DNA of 64,000 nt from Dugong dugon (GCA_030035585.1 CM057464.1:32319465-32383464); one strand, 5' to 3'; positions 33,835 through 46,510 are shown, counted from the stretch's first letter. The notes: generated by a model not told the origin, from the sequence alone. A program made the numbers and translations.

Positions 33835-34004
33835 CTTGATGCTTACTAGCAATATACTTTAGGCCAGGTTACTTGCCTCTCCGAGGCTACTTCCTTATCT
33901 GTCCAGTGAGAAAAATCATCATCACAATCATCTTCATCATATCTAATCCTTTAGGTAAAACTTAAATTGAAATAATATATATGAAAGCACCTAATATACA
34001 GATA
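33835..34004 (+). repeat. MIR fragment interrupted by a tRNA-Gly SINE
   Basis: Forward MIR text: 'ggccaggttacttgcctctc', 'cgaggctacttccttatctg', 'tccagtgagaaaaatcatca', 'atgaaagcacctaatataca'. The SINE at 34005-34344 interrupts its distal end. Confidence 0.75.
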
Positions 34005-34344
34005 GGGGACAGTCGTGGTTCAGTGGAAGAATTCTCGCCTTCCATGCTGGAGACCCGGGTTCAACTCCCGGCCAATGCACCTCATGTGCAGCCACCCCTA
34101 GCCTGTCAGTGGAGGATTGTGTGTTGCCATGATGTTGAACAGGGTTTCAGGAGAGCTTCCAGACTAAGATGTACTAAGAAGAAAGGCCTGGCAATCTACT
34201 TCTGAAAATCAGTCAATAAAAACCCTATAGATCACAAGGGTCCAATTGTAACTGATCATGAGGATGGCACAGGACCGCAGCATTTCGTTCCATTATGCAT
34301 GGGGTCACCATGAGTCAGAAGCCAACTCTACAGCAGCTAACAAC
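34005..34344 (+). repeat. tRNA-Gly-headed SINE with perfect target duplication
   Basis: Head 'gtcgtggttcagtggaagaa', B box 'cgggttcaactcccggccaa', body 'gtcagtggaggattgtgtgt', 'aacagggtttcaggagagct', 'aaggcctggcaatctacttc', and tail 'gcatggggtcaccatgagtc'. A perfect 12-bp target duplication, aatatacagata, flanks it at 33993-34004 and 34345-34356. Confidence 0.96.
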
Positions 34345-34548
34345 AATATACAGATAATCCATGTTATCTTTAAATTTTCATTTCTCCCAGTTTCTACTTA
34401 AATTTGTGGGCTTGCTGTTATTCACTTCCATTTTTCAAGATTCTCTTGTTGTAAACTTCTCTCCCTTCCAGGCTGGATCAGGTTCGAAAGAAAAAAAAAA
34501 TTTTTTTACTAAAGAAAACAAAATGACTTTTGTTTCTGGAAAATCCCA

Positions 34549-34686
34549 TAAGGTTTCCGAGGCTGCAAATCTCTACAGAAGTAGACTGCCACATCTTTCT
34601 CCCATGGAGCTGCTGGTGGTTTCGAACCAGTGACCTTTCAGTTAGCAGTCGATCACTGTTAACTACTGTGCCACCAGGGCTCCTTC
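34549..34686 (-). repeat. AfroSINE, reverse, with unusually long flanking repeats
   Basis: Reverse complement begins aaggagccctggtggcacag and runs to the 'gagaaagatgtggcagtcta' middle block; the tail is missing. A ~37-bp direct repeat flanks it (34511-34547 and 34687-34723), beginning aaagaaa and containing tgacttttgtttctggaaaa, with about two mismatches. Confidence 0.9.
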
Positions 34687-34724
34687 AAAGAAAGCAAAAT
34701 GACTTTTGTTTCTGGAAAACCCAA

Positions 34725-35367
34725 TCAAACATTTCTGATGAACAAATAAATATGTGAAGGGGCCAAGTAAGGGTTAATGGTTACCACAAAATTATACGAA
34801 GCAAGCAGATTATGGAATATGCAATGCTAATATCAAGTTAATTGTAAAGAGAATAAGTAGTGATTTCTCTTCCCTGAGTTTTAATTTAGCAGGCAAAGAG
34901 AACAATGGTATAACATGATCTTCTTTTTCCAATTTGAAAACAGATGGTGAATGGTATCTGAAGACACTGAATTGTATATCCTCCTAGATATTTCTGAAGG
35001 ATTAGATAAAACCAAAAAATATGATACTGAGCATATAAGTAATCTGATTAAAATCAGATTTCATGTTCTCTCTCTTCTCCATAAGTCATACGAATTTAAA
35101 TTTTCAATACTAACCTCAAAAAGATTTGTATATAACCTTTTTTATTTATTAACTTTAAAACAGATGAATTGTTTGAATCTTAAGTTTATCTTTTTTAAAG
35201 TATATTTTTGTGTGGCCAAAGTGTCCTAACATTAACTAATAGGAAAGAAAGAATTTATAACCTAAATAGATGACAAGGAAAGGAAGTACCACTTAAATGC
35301 CTAACAGCTTATGCGAATGTGCCGCAAAACTGAATTAGCTAGTATTCAGTAGTTCCAGGAGATGATC
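34725..35367. other. AT-rich unique sequence, no gene seen
   Basis: No repeat or gene recognised. A 92-codon AT-rich ORF (34951-35229) shows no domain. Confidence 0.5.
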
Positions 35368-35410
35368 TAACTGTGGACTGCCAGAAGAACGAACAAATCA
35401 ATCTTAGAAG

Positions 35411-36841
35411 GGGGGCGGGGCCAAGACAGTGGAGTAGTCAGATGCATCCGGGGGACCCTCTTACAACAAAGACCTGAAAAAATGTGTGATTAGATTACAT
35501 ATGGCAATCTGGAAGTCCTGAACATCAAAGGCAGAGTTGAGGAACTGGACTGAGTGGCACGGGGAGGGAGAGATGGTTCAGAAGCAGCCAGGAGTTGCCA
35601 AACATGACCCAGTGAGAGCCTGAGCCCTTCAGGCCTGAAACCCTCAGGGGTGAGCGGTGAGGCAGGCAAGCAGCCGTGCTCAGGAGGCACGTTTTCAGCA
35701 CCGGCAGAGACCCAGAGCCAGAGAGTCTGCATGGCCACCAGAACTAGTGAGAAGCAGCCCTTGATCTGGCAAAAGGTAAGTAATAGCATATGGCCTACCG
35801 TGTGGATCAAAAGCGCTCCCCTTAGGGAAAAACCTCTCTCTCATTTACCTCCCTGCTCACTGCTCAGCACTGGGTCCCAGACCAGCTTCAGAAATCGCCA
35901 AGTACCCTGGACCGGAAGTAGGATCCATCAAATGCCTGGAGCCATTCTCCCTGCCTTGGAGAGTGAACAAATTAACAAACAGGAGGAAAAAAAATAAACT
36001 GCTGGCTCCCCTAAGACAGGAACCCAGGGGAGGAACAGCTCCTTTGCCTAGGCACAGGCACAAGGGATCCATGGACTTTGAGTGCCTTTCCCCCTGCATA
36101 AACTCGTGTGGGCCCATCTCAACAACGCAGGCCCTCATTACCACAGTACAACAGGGTATATACGGGAAATCTAACTTCAATTGTTTCAGCTGTGAAGTGG
36201 CCAGTTCTTGACATTTGACACTGCTCTGCCCATTAAGCGGGATCTTCACCTATCCACATCAGGGGCATGAGGACTGGTGGCTCCACCATTGCCACATAGT
36301 GACCTGCGATAGAGGTCCGTGAATAAGAGGTGCACACGAGTCCTTACAACAAACAGCATCAGGTGCTCATAGTCCAGCTGCAAAACCCACCCACCTACGC
36401 GCTCTAGGGAACAGGGGCATGCCTTCTTCCTGGACATTCAGGGTTGGCCATCAGCCTCCTGCCTTGCTCAGAGTGTGTCCCCCTGCTGCAGCCAGATGCC
36501 TGTGCCTACACCAATTACCCAAGCCTGTCTGGGACTGTAGGTGAGAGCCTTCACTACACACTTGGTGGCTATCTACCTGGAAACGGGAGCTGAATCCATA
36601 CAGGAGGAGTGGGCGGACTCCTGAGCTCACATACCTAGTAACAGGTCTAACAACCCAGTGACAGGACATTAGAGCTTCCAAGGTGCCAATAATCAAACTA
36701 GCTCATACGAGCAGCCTATTTGGGCCTATCAAAACAAAACAAAAAGCTAGGACACAGTAAGCAAACATAAATCAGTATAATAAATTATTGATAGCTTGGA
36801 CACAACAGTTAATATCAAATCACATAAAGAGGCATTCCATG
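35411..36841 (+). promoter_or_regulatory. L1 5' UTR (internal promoter region)
   Basis: By family knowledge, L1 transcription starts from this region. It is GC-richer than its surroundings and is alignable with 60921-62343 ('gaagcagccaggagttgcca', 'tcaggcctgaaac', 'cagctgtgaagtggccagtt', 'ctgaatccatacaggaggag'). The first bases, which in the other copy read ccaagatggcga (a YY1-like motif), are altered here to ccaagacagtgg. Confidence 0.8.
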
Positions 36842-37778
36842 ATGGCTTCAGCAAGCTCCCAAAATATACAGTCTAGAAATTTTCCAGAGGAGGAAAATTT
36901 CTTGGACTTACTGGAGGAGGATACAAAAGATTAATATACAGAAATCTGCAAGTAACTAGGAAGGAAATTAAGCAAAACGCAGAACACGCAAAAGAGGAAA
37001 TTAAAAAGATTACAGAAGAGCATAATGACAAATTTAACAGGCTGCAAGAATCCATAGAGAGACAGCAATCAGAAATCCAGAAGAGTAACAATAAAATTTC
37101 AGAATTAGACAACTCAATAGAAAGTCATAGGAGCACAAGTGAGGCAATGGAAGCTGGAATTAGTGAGATTCAAGATAAAGCACTTGACACCAACTTATCT
37201 GAGGAAAATCAGATAAAAGGATTAAAAAAAATAAAGAAACCCTAAAAATTATGTGGGACTCTATCAAGAGGAATAACCTATGAGTGACCGGAGAACCAGA
37301 ACAGGGGTGGATAACAGAAAATACAGAGAGAATTGTTGAAGATTTGTTGGCAGAAAACTTCCCTTATATCATGAAAGATGACAAAGTATCTATCCAAGAT
37401 GCTTATCAAACCCCACATAAGGTAGATCCAAAAGAAAGTAACCAAGACATATTATAATCAAATTTGCCAAACCAAAGATAGAGAACTTTAAGAGCAGATA
37501 GGGATACACAAAAAGTCATCCAAAAAGGTGAGTCAATAAGAATAGGCTCAGAATACTCAGCAGAAACCATGCAGGCAAGAAGGCAATCGGATGACATATA
37601 TAAAGACTTGAAGGAAAAAAACTGTCAGCCAAGAATTATATATCCAGCAAAACTGTCTCTCAAATACGAGGATGAAATTATGACATTTCCAGATAAACAG
37701 AAGTTTAGGGAATTTGCAAAAACCAAACCAAAATTACAAGAAATACTAAAGGGAGTCCTTCAGATAGAAAATCAGTAA
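36842..37778 (+). pseudogene. L1 ORF1, decayed
   Basis: ORF1 encodes the L1 RNA-binding chaperone, a trimer with a coiled coil, RRM and C-terminal domain. The start MASASSQNIQSRNF is at 36842, and the frame breaks near 36930. The Glu/Lys-rich coiled coil is visible at about 36980-37150 (EEIKKITEEHNDKFNRLQES). The C-terminal domain is open from 37569: MQARRQSDDIYKDLKEKNCQ, YPAKLSLKYEDE and FPDKQKFREFAKTKPKLQEI, ending at the TAA at 37776-37778. The central RRM has two stops near 37460-37500. YPAKLS is a typical ORF1 signature. Confidence 0.9.
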
Positions 37779-38225
37779 CATCAGTTAACAACCCAAGATT
37801 AGAACACATGACACAGCAACAAGATATCAACTCAGATACAGCAGTCACAAAAGTAAATCAAAGCTAAAACACTGAAAATAGGGAAACAGATGTCAATATG
37901 TAAAAGATGACAGTATTAAAAAAAAAAGAGGGATTTAAAAAATGTAGACATACACTTCGCATATGGAGAGGAAGTCAAGGTGATACAAAGAAACAAAAGA
38001 TTGGTTTAAACTCAGAAAAATAGGGGTAAATAATAAGGTAACCACAAAGGAAACTAACAATCCTACAAGTCAAAATAAAAAATTAGAAAAATATAAAGAC
38101 TCAGCAAACACAAAACCAACAACAATGAAAAAGATGAAAAGAAAATACATAAAGAAAAACGACACAGCACAGAAAATAAAGCAGAACAAAGAAACTGTGA
38201 ACAATACACAAAAAAAGACATCAAA

Positions 38226-41200
38226 ATGACAGCACTAAACTCATACCTATCAATAATTATGCTGAATGTAAATGGACTAACTGCACCAATAAAGACACAA
38301 AGAGTGGCAGATTGGATTAAAAAAACACGATCTGTCTATATGCTGCCTACCAGAGACACATCTTAGACTTAAAGACACAAACAAACTAAAACTCAAAGGA
38401 TGGAAAAAAATATAAGAAGCAAACAACATTCAAAAAAAGCAGGAGTGGCCATATTAATCTCTGACAAAACAGACTTTAAAGTAAAATCCACTACAAAGGA
38501 TAACGAAAGACCCTATATAATGATTAAAGGGCCAATACACCAGGAGGACATAAATATAATAAATATTTATGCACCCAATGATAAGGCTCCAAAATACATA
38601 AAACAAACTCTAACACCACTTAAAAGAGAGATAGACAGCTCCACAATACTAGTAGGAAACTTCAACACACCACTTTTGGTGAAGGACAGAACATACAGAA
38701 AGAAGCTCAACAAAGACGTGGAAGAGCTAAATGCTACAATCAACTGACTTGAACTCATAGACATACACTGAACATTCCACCCAACAGCAGCCAAATGTAT
38801 TTTCTTTTCCAATGCATGTGGAACATTCTCCAGAATAGACCACATATTAGGCCATAAAGCAAGCCTTAACAAAATCAAAAGCATTGAAATATTACAAAGC
38901 ATCTTTTCTGACCATAACACCATAAAAACAGAAATCAACAACAGAAAAGGCAAGGAGGAAAAATCAAACACATGGCTACTGAACAACACCTTGCTAAAAA
39001 AGTAATGGGTTATAGAAAAAATTAAGGATGGAATAAAGAAATTCATAGAATCAACCGAGAATGAAAACACATCCTATAAGAACCTGTGGGACACAGCAAA
39101 AGCAGTACTCAGAGCTCAGAGGTCAGTTTATAGCAATAAATGCACACATCCAAAAAGAAAAAGGGCCATGATCAAAACATTAACCCTACAACTGGTACAA
39201 ATAGAAAGACAGGAGCAAAAGAAGCCCTCGGGCGCCAGAAGAAAGGAAATAATAACAATCAGAGCAGAATTGAATGAAATAGAGAATAGAAAAACAATGG
39301 AAAGAGTTAACAAGACCAAAAGCTGGTTCTTTGAAAAGATCGACAAAATGGATAAACCATTGGCCAAAATGACAAAAGAAAAATGGGAGAGGAAGCAAAT
39401 AACCCATATAAGAAATAAGATGGGTGATACCACAACAGACCCAACTGAAATTAAAAGAATCATAACAGAATACTGTGAAAAATTGTACTCTTTAACAATT
39501 TTGAAAACCTAGAGGAAGTGGACAAATTTCTAGAAACTAACTACCTACCTAAACTAACACAAACAGAGCAACTAAATAAAGCCGTAACAAAAGAAGAAAT
39601 TGAAAAGGTAATAACAAAACTCCCAACAAAAAGAAGCCCTGGCCTGGATGGCTTCACTGGAGAATTCTACCAAACTTTCAGAGAAGAGTTAACACCATTA
39701 CTACTAAAGGTATTTCAGAGCACAGAAAAGGATGGACTACTCCCAAACCCATTCTATGAAGCCAGCCTAACCCTTATTCCAAAACCAGGTAAAGACACCA
39801 CAAAAAAGAAAATTACAGACCAATATCCCTCATGAACTTGGACTCAAAAATCCTCAACAAAATTCTAGCCAATAGAATTCAGCAACATATCAAAAAAAAA
39901 TTCACCATGATCAAGTGGGATTGCATGTATGCAGGATGGTTCAACATTAGAAAAACAATCAATGTAAACCATCACATAAATAAAACAAAAGACAAGAACC
40001 ACATGATCTTATTAATTGATGCAGAAAAGGCCTTTGACAAAGTCCAACACACATTCATGATAAAAACTCTCAACAAAATAAGAATAGAAGGGAAATTCCT
40101 CAATGTAATTAAGAGTGTTTATACAAAGCCAACAACCAACATCATCCTAAATGGAGAGACTTTGAAAGCATTCCCCTTGAGAACAGGAACCAGACAAGGA
40201 TGCCATTTAGCACCACTCTTTTTCAACATTGTGCTGGGGTCCTACCCAGAGCAATTAGGCTAGAAAAGGAAATAAAGGGCACCCAAATTTGTAGAGAAGA
40301 AGTCAAAGTATCTCTATTTGCAGATGATATGCTCTTATACACAGAAAACCCCAAAGAATCCATAAGAAAACTACTGGAACTAAGAGAAGATTTCAGCAAA
40401 GTTTCAGGATACAAGATAAACATACAAAAATCAGTTGGATTCCTTTACACCAACAAAGAGAACCTTGAATAGAAAATCACCAAATCAATACCATTTACAA
40501 TAGCCCCCAAGAAGATAAAACACTTAGGAATTAATCTAACCAGAGACCTAAAAGACCTATACAATGAAAATTACAAGACACTACCTGCAAGAAAGCAAAA
40601 CAGATACGCATAAGCGGAAAAACATATCTTGCTCATGGATTGGAAGACTCAACGTTGTGAAAATGTCAGTTTTACTCAAAACGATCTACAGATACAATGC
40701 AATCTCGTTCCAAATTCCACCGGCATTTTTTAATGAGATGGAGAAACAAATCACCAACCTTCATATGGAAATCGAAGAGGCCCTGAATAAGTAAAGAAGA
40801 AGAACAAGGTGAGAGGCCTCACACTACCTGATTTTAGAACCTATTATACCACCACAGTAGTCAAAACAGCCTGGTACTGGTACAACAACATATACATTGA
40901 CCAATGGAACAGAATTGAGAACACAGACATAAATTCATCCACTTATGAGCAGCTGACGGTTGACAAAGGCCCAAAGTCCGTTAATTGGGGAAAAGACAGT
41001 CTCTTTAACAAATGATGCTGGCATAACCAGATATCCATCTGCAAAAAACTGAAACAAGACCCATACCTCACTCCATGCACATAAATTAACTCAAAATGGA
41101 TCAAAGACTTAAATATAAAATCGAAAACGATAAAGAGAATGGAAGAAAAAATAGGGACACGCTAGGAGTCCTAATACATGGCATAAACACAATATGAACC

Positions 41201-42033
41201 ATAAGTAACAATGCACAAGCACCAGAAGAGAGACTAGACAAATGGGAGCTCCTAAAAATCAAACACTTATGTTCATCAAAAGACTTCACCAAAAGAGTAA
41301 AAAGACAACCTACAGACTGGGAAAAAAATTTTGGCTACGACAAATCCGATCAGCATCTAATCTCTAAAATCTACAAGATACTGCAAAACCTCAATAACAA
41401 AAAGACAAATAACCCAATTAAAAAATTGGCAAAGGATATGAACAGGCATTTCGCCAAAGAAGATATTCAGGCAGCTAACAGACACATGAAGAAACGCTCA
41501 TGTTCATTAGCCATTAGAGAAATGCAGTTCAAAACTACAATGTGATATCATCTCACCCCAACAAGGCTAGCATTAATCCAAAAAACAAAAACAAAAAAAT
41601 GTTGGAGAGGTTTTGGAGAGACTAGAACACTTATACACTATTGGTGGGAATGTAAAATGGTACAACCACTTTGGAAATCAATTTGGCGCTTCCTTGAAAA
41701 GCTAGAAATAGAAGTACCATATGATCCAGCTATCCTGCTCCTTGGAACATATCCTAGAGAAATAAGAGCTGTCACACAAATAGATATATGCACACCCATG
41801 TTCATTGCAGCCCTGTTCACATTAGCAAAAGATGGAAACAACCTAGGTGCCCATCAACGGAAGAATGGATAAACAAATTATGGTATATCCATACAATGGA
41901 ATACTACCCAACGATAAAGAACAATAATGAAGATGTGAAACATCTTATAACATGGAGGAAGCTGGAGGTCACTATGCTGAGTGAATTTAGTCAGTCACAG
42001 AAGGACAAATATTGTATAAGACCACTATTATGA
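38226..42033 (+). pseudogene. L1 ORF2 (endonuclease and reverse transcriptase), decayed
   Basis: Start MTALNSYLSIIMLNVNGL at 38226; the NVNG block opens the apurinic-type endonuclease domain (IINIYAPND at about 38550-38580 belongs to it). Linker and RT blocks follow: [19 protein letters not shown] (about 39625-39685), [16 protein letters not shown] (motif A, about 40015-40060), the GTRQGC block (about 40186-40203) and [14 protein letters not shown] (catalytic FADD, about 40312-40352). The C-terminal Cys motif has lost two cysteines, reading [19 protein letters not shown]. The coding region is cut by many stops and frameshifts. The end QSQKDKYCIRPLL matches the other copy's end. Confidence 0.95.
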
Positions 42034-43023
42034 GAACTCAAGAAAAGGTTTAAACACAGAAGAAAACATTCTTTGATGGTTACAAGGATGGGGAGAAAGG
42101 GTGAGGTTTATTTACTAACCAGACAGGAGACAAGTATTATCTTAGGTGAAGGGAAGGACAGCACACACTACAGGGGAAGTCAGTACAAATGGACTAAACC
42201 AAAGCTAAGAAATTTCCCGAATACAATGAAACACTTTAATGGACAGAATAGCAGGGGTAGGGGTCTGGGGATCATGCTTTCAAGGGACATCTAGGTCAAT
42301 TGGCACAACAAAGCTTATTAAGAAAATGTTCTGCATCCTACTTTGGTGAGTGGCATCTGGGGTCTTAAAGCCTTGCAAGCAGCCATCTAAGATGCATCGA
42401 TTGGTCCCAACCACCTGGAGTAAAGGAGAATGAAGAACACCAAAGACACAAGGAAAGTATTAGCCCAAGAGACAGAAAGGGCCACATAAACCAGACACTT
42501 CATCAACCTGAGACCAGAAGAACTAGAAGGTGCCCGGCTACCACCAATGACTGCCCTGACAAGGAACACAATAAAGAGTCCCGGATGGAGCAGGAGAAAG
42601 TTGGGGTACAGAGCTCAAATTCTGGTAAGAAGACCAGACTTAATGGTCTGACTGAGACTGGAGGTACCCCAGAAAGCATGGCCCCCGGACTCTCTGTCAA
42701 CCCAGAACTAAAACAATTTCTGAGGCCAACACTTCAGACAGGTATTGGACTGGACTGTGGGACATAAAGTGATACTCGTGAGGAATGTGTCTCTTAGCTC
42801 AAGCAGATACAAGAGACTAAACGGCCAGCTTCTGTCCAGAGGTGAGATGGGAAGGCAGAGAGGGTTAGGAGCTGGTTGAACAGACCTGGGGAATCAGGGG
42901 TGGAAAGGAGTGTGCTGTCACAGTATGGGGGCAGTAATTAGAGTCACATAACAGTGTATGTATAAATTTTTGTATGGGAAAAAATAAAAAAATTTAAAAG
43001 AAATGGTAAAAACTAAAAATAAA
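42034..43023 (+). repeat. L1 3' UTR with A-rich tail
   Basis: Aligned with 27786-28781 and with the reverse copy at 9163-9802. Contains 'agttggggtacagagctcaa', 'ggactgtgggacataaagtg' and 'caaacggccagcttctgtcc'-like blocks, and ends in A-rich sequence from about 42975. Confidence 0.9.
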
Positions 43024-43399
43024 AAATCAGTCTTACAAGAAATACTACCAGAATGCTCCTTAGAAAGGAGGATGGTGAAACTTTGACTCGCTTACTTTGG
43101 ACACGTCATCAGGAGAGACCAACTGCTAGAAAAGGACATCGTGACTGATAAAGTAGAGGGTCAGCAAAAACAAAGGAAACGGTCAATGAGATGGATTGAC
43201 ACAACAGCCACAAGAATGGATTCAAACATACCAATGATCATAAAGGTGGTACTGAAAGGGGTAATGTTTCTTCTGTTATACATAAGGTCGGCATGAGTTG
43301 AAGCAAACTTTACAGAAACTAACACACAACAACACAATATCTGCTCATATGGTACCATAGATGAAAAAAGAATCTACACATTTATTGTATATTTTACCC

Positions 43400-43535
43400 T
43401 TTAGGACATTCAGGTTCAGAGGGGTAATGTGATTAGACAACGTTCACACACCTAATAAACGCAGCACCAGGATTTGCGTCCAGAGTTTTCTAAACCCAAG
43501 GCCTCTCCCACTCCACGACATTCTGCCTCCTTTTG
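43400..43535 (-). repeat. MIR fragment, degraded
   Basis: 'ggacattcaggttcagaggg', 'gtaatgtgattagacaacgt', 'tcacacacctaataaacgca', 'gcaccaggatttgcgtccag' fit the reverse MIR order (gaaactgaggcacagagagg...gtaacttgcccaaggtcacac). Confidence 0.6.
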
Positions 43536-44947
43536 GGGTACACATTCACAAAGGAGAACATGGAGGCCAATATTGGAAAGACAGATTAAATTCAACTAGT
43601 GGAGTTTCTTTGATGTTCGCTTTCTATTCTATAGGAATATGGAGGCTTTGAAACTGTTTCTGAGGAAAATGATAGATCAAAAGGGAATAGAAATATTACC
43701 TGTTACAGACAGATACAATTTAGAAAAAGAACTGAAACCTGTTTATCCCTCTAATGGTGCTTTCTGGTCAGATGCTGACCTCTTGATTAATAGGTTCACA
43801 TACCCGCTCAATGTAAGGTTTGTCAAAAACTCCAACCTTCCAAAATTTCTAGTATACATCATACTGATTATAGTGGTCTCCTACACTCAGAGCCCCCACC
43901 CCCAAATAAAAAACACTTTGCTATATAGTAAAAATCCAAGGTCAGCTTTACGAAATCCACTAAACACATAAAAAGAACTGAAATACAGTCATACTGATAT
44001 TTTCAATTCCAACCTTCTTTGAAAAAAATGTATAGTATTCTTTATCCTCTTAGATACAGTCAACACAAAGCACATTTATAAATAACCAAGCTCCATGAGA
44101 TCCTCTAGGGAAATAATTTCAGGTGGGGGCAATAATAAAGATATAAATGAGTAAAGAATACTTCCTCATTTCTCAATCCAAGCACTCATTTAAAGGATAT
44201 ACTTGTATATGTTGTTGGAAAGTTGAAACAGTTTTTAAAAATATTCATTCACTGTGAGAACTGGATATGATAGGGTAAGAAGTGCTATCCCTTGACAAAT
44301 GTAAAATACAATAACTCTGGCTTATGCTAATTTGGAATGTAAAATGATAACCTAGAACACCACCGTCAAGAGATGTATATGCCTATCTATCAGTCCAGAT
44401 CAGACAAAACGTAAAAGAAAAAGATTCCACGTGATGTTATATATAAACTAACATAAAAATGATATACTTAAGAGATAATGTTTATGTTGGAAAGGTATAC
44501 ATGAATGGTTCATCAGCTGCCAACTACAAGTGTACAAATGTGTGTATCTTAAAACAAGAACAAGGACAGGCCAGTTCATTGTTCACTCATCTTTCTGAGG
44601 AGCAGGTTTTCACATATATCTAAGGGAACAAATCTACCTTCCAACTACAGTCCTATTTGCTTTCATAAGCACCTAGATTTTTCTCCTATATTTATTCTGC
44701 AAAGAATCCATAAACTATCAACAGAGGTTTATGCTAAAGAGAAACATCTGAACACCAGCTAAGGTTGAGAATCAGAATTTAGAAGAGCAATTAAGATTCT
44801 CCTGCCTTCAAAGAATACCAAAATACATTCTGATCTGATGATTCCATTTTTAAAGTTTCCAAAAACAATATCTAGTCTTGAACTCAGCAAGCCTTCTTCA
44901 CCTCAGATCTTCAGTTTCTTTTATGAGGAAACTATTCTTGACCAAGA
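43536..44947. other. Unique sequence, no gene supported
   Basis: The 110-codon ORF at 43639-43971 (starting MEALKLFLRKMID) has a protein-like beginning but no motif that I recognise and no clear splice flanks. Otherwise AT-rich with no repeats recognised. Confidence 0.45.
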
Positions 44948-45083
44948 GGTACCTTGGAAGAAAGGCCTTGTAATCTACTTCTGAAAAATCAGCCATTGAC
45001 AGCCCTATGGAACAGAGTTCTACTCTGACATACATAGGGTCTCCATGAGTTGGAAGTGACTTGATGGCAACTGGGTTTATCCT
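44948..45083 (+). repeat. AfroSINE-like 3' fragment (third subfamily)
   Basis: 'ggaagaaaggccttgtaatc', 'tacttctgaaaaatcagcca', 'acagccctatggaacagagt', 'catagggtctccatgagttg', and 'gatggcaactgggttt'. The middle differs from the common subfamilies and matches 58880-59085 and 59990-60116. Confidence 0.8.
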
Positions 45084-46194
45084 TACTGATATCCTCCACT
45101 TGGATGGCAGAGTGGGTAGAGTTAAAGAAAATTCTGTCCTGTCTTCAACGTGCTTTGAGTGTTGAGTATGTTAATGGAAATGATAAATTCGAATACCATA
45201 TGGTATTCTTTAAGTAATATTAAATATAAATATTTTGATCCTTAGAAAAACATCCAAACTATAGTCAGAAGTGTCAGACTTAAAAACATGGGATCATAAG
45301 CTGAAAGAGGTCCTAACGGTAACTCAGTTCAAACCTTATTTCATAAATAGGCATATGAAGTCCAGAAATTAAGTTTCTCTACCACCTTTACATTTCTAGT
45401 TAGCTGCACACCAAGACTAGAGCCCTGATCTTGACTCCTGACTTTTGTTTTTTTATGTCACTGGAATGGATTTTTATATTATTTCTACCATTTTTACTCA
45501 GACCACCAATACACTCCTTTTTCATGGTTGGATTTCAATTCATTGACTTCAGAATTCATCAAGGACGCTGGTAGCACAGAGTACGTACTCAAGGCTAGGC
45601 CAGGGACAAGTCCCAAGAGAGATGAGGGCAATGGCAATTGTAATGGGCATGGAGCCTGCAGGTAGAGGAGCTATGAAACTATGAAAAGGTCACCCTCCAA
45701 CACTGGTTTTAACCAAAACAAGTTGAGAGAGTAAGGACAGTTCCTTCCGTTCTTCAAATGAAGATTACATGACAAAAGTGTTAGCCAATCCTATTAGGAA
45801 AGAGTTATCTTATTACATTAAAATGAGGCAAGGATGATGGAAAGTAGAGATAGATTTTCCTTATCTAAGTTCTAGGTAGAACTAGATAGAAGAGGACCTT
45901 GGAGCAAAAATATTGCAAAAGTCCTGAGCTCCTTGGGCTAAAGGAAACTGCCACTGTTCCATTTCTCCCTCTATATTTCCAAATTTTGTTTTCAGTGTGT
46001 CAATGTAAACAAGGCCAATACTGGGAGGAAAGAAATTTCCAGCTCCCATAACTTACAAATAACAAAACTGATAACGTAAGATTCCTGGAAAGGATAAAGA
46101 AAAACTTATTTGTTTAGCCCTCCAGATCAGAATAATGTTGATATCTCCAATTGACCATTATGGATGGAGAAGAGTAAGCAAGTAAGAAAGGCAT
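45084..46194. other. Unique sequence with an old repeat-like block
   Basis: 45290-45440 ('gaaagaggtcctaacggtaa', 'tcagttcaaaccttatttca', 'taggcatatgaagtccagaa') resembles a decayed mammalian SINE-type repeat, but I cannot assign it. No gene seen. Confidence 0.4.
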
Positions 46195-46388
46195 TGTTGT
46201 TTTTGTGTGTCATTGAGTCAATTCCGACTCATAGCAACCATATAGGACAGAGTAGAACTGCCCCATAGGGTTTCTAAGGCTGTAAATCTTTACGGAAGCT
46301 GACTGTCACAAAGAGCAGCTGGTGGGTTCAAACCATGGAAGTTTTGGTAAGCAGCCAAATGCTTAATCATTGCACAACCCGGACTCTT
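46195..46388 (-). repeat. AfroSINE, reverse
   Basis: Reverse complement carries the tail first ('gtcattgagtcaattccgac', 'ctcatagcaaccatatagga', 'ccccatagggtttctaaggc' in plus text), then 'ggtgggttcaaaccatggaa' and the head remnant 'ttaatcattgcacaacccgg'. Confidence 0.9.
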
Positions 46389-46510
46389 GCATTTATTGGT
46401 GTGTGCCTCATCCTGCTTTACCAATAGCAGCTCTTGGGCCTGGATAGCTATAAGTGATAGCAGGTCAGACAATAAGAATTTGTGGTTTATAGTCCACTAT
46501 GGATAACTTA

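Larger units (their letters stand above)
35411..43023 (+). mobile_element. Near-full-length L1 (7.6 kb)
   Basis: Starts with an L1-like 5' UTR end (gggggcggggccaagacagt), has a ~1.4 kb 5' UTR, ORF1, a ~450 bp inter-ORF region, ORF2, a ~1 kb 3' UTR and an A-rich tail. It is inserted in an RTE with target duplications aaatcaatcttagaag (35395-35410) and aaatcagtcttacaag (43024-43039), 16 bp with two mismatches. Its 5' part aligns with the L1 starting at 60921 and its 3' part with that at 26465-28781. Both ORFs are broken. Confidence 0.96.
35368..43345 (+). mobile_element. RTE 3' end fragment split by a full-length L1
   Basis: Left part (35368-35410): 'ctgtggactgccagaagaac' and 'gaacaaatcaatcttagaag'. 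Right part (43024-43345): 'tactaccagaatgctcctta', 'ggacacgtcatcaggagaga', 'ttgacacaacagccacaaga' and 'ataaggtcggcatgagttga'. Read together they are continuous with the RTE copies at 12000-12320 and 58170-58480. The L1 at 35411-43023 lies in between. Confidence 0.93.

Noticed and set aside
38567..39070. 167-codon minus-strand ORF
   Set aside because: Antisense shadow of the L1 ORF2 region; hydrophobic bias comes from the A-rich plus strand.
43639..43971. 110-codon ORF MEALKLFLRKMID...
   Set aside because: No recognised domain or splice signals; position next to MIR/unique DNA gives no support.
45290..45440. MIR-like or other old SINE
   Set aside because: Order of blocks only partly fits MIR; left as an unassigned old repeat.
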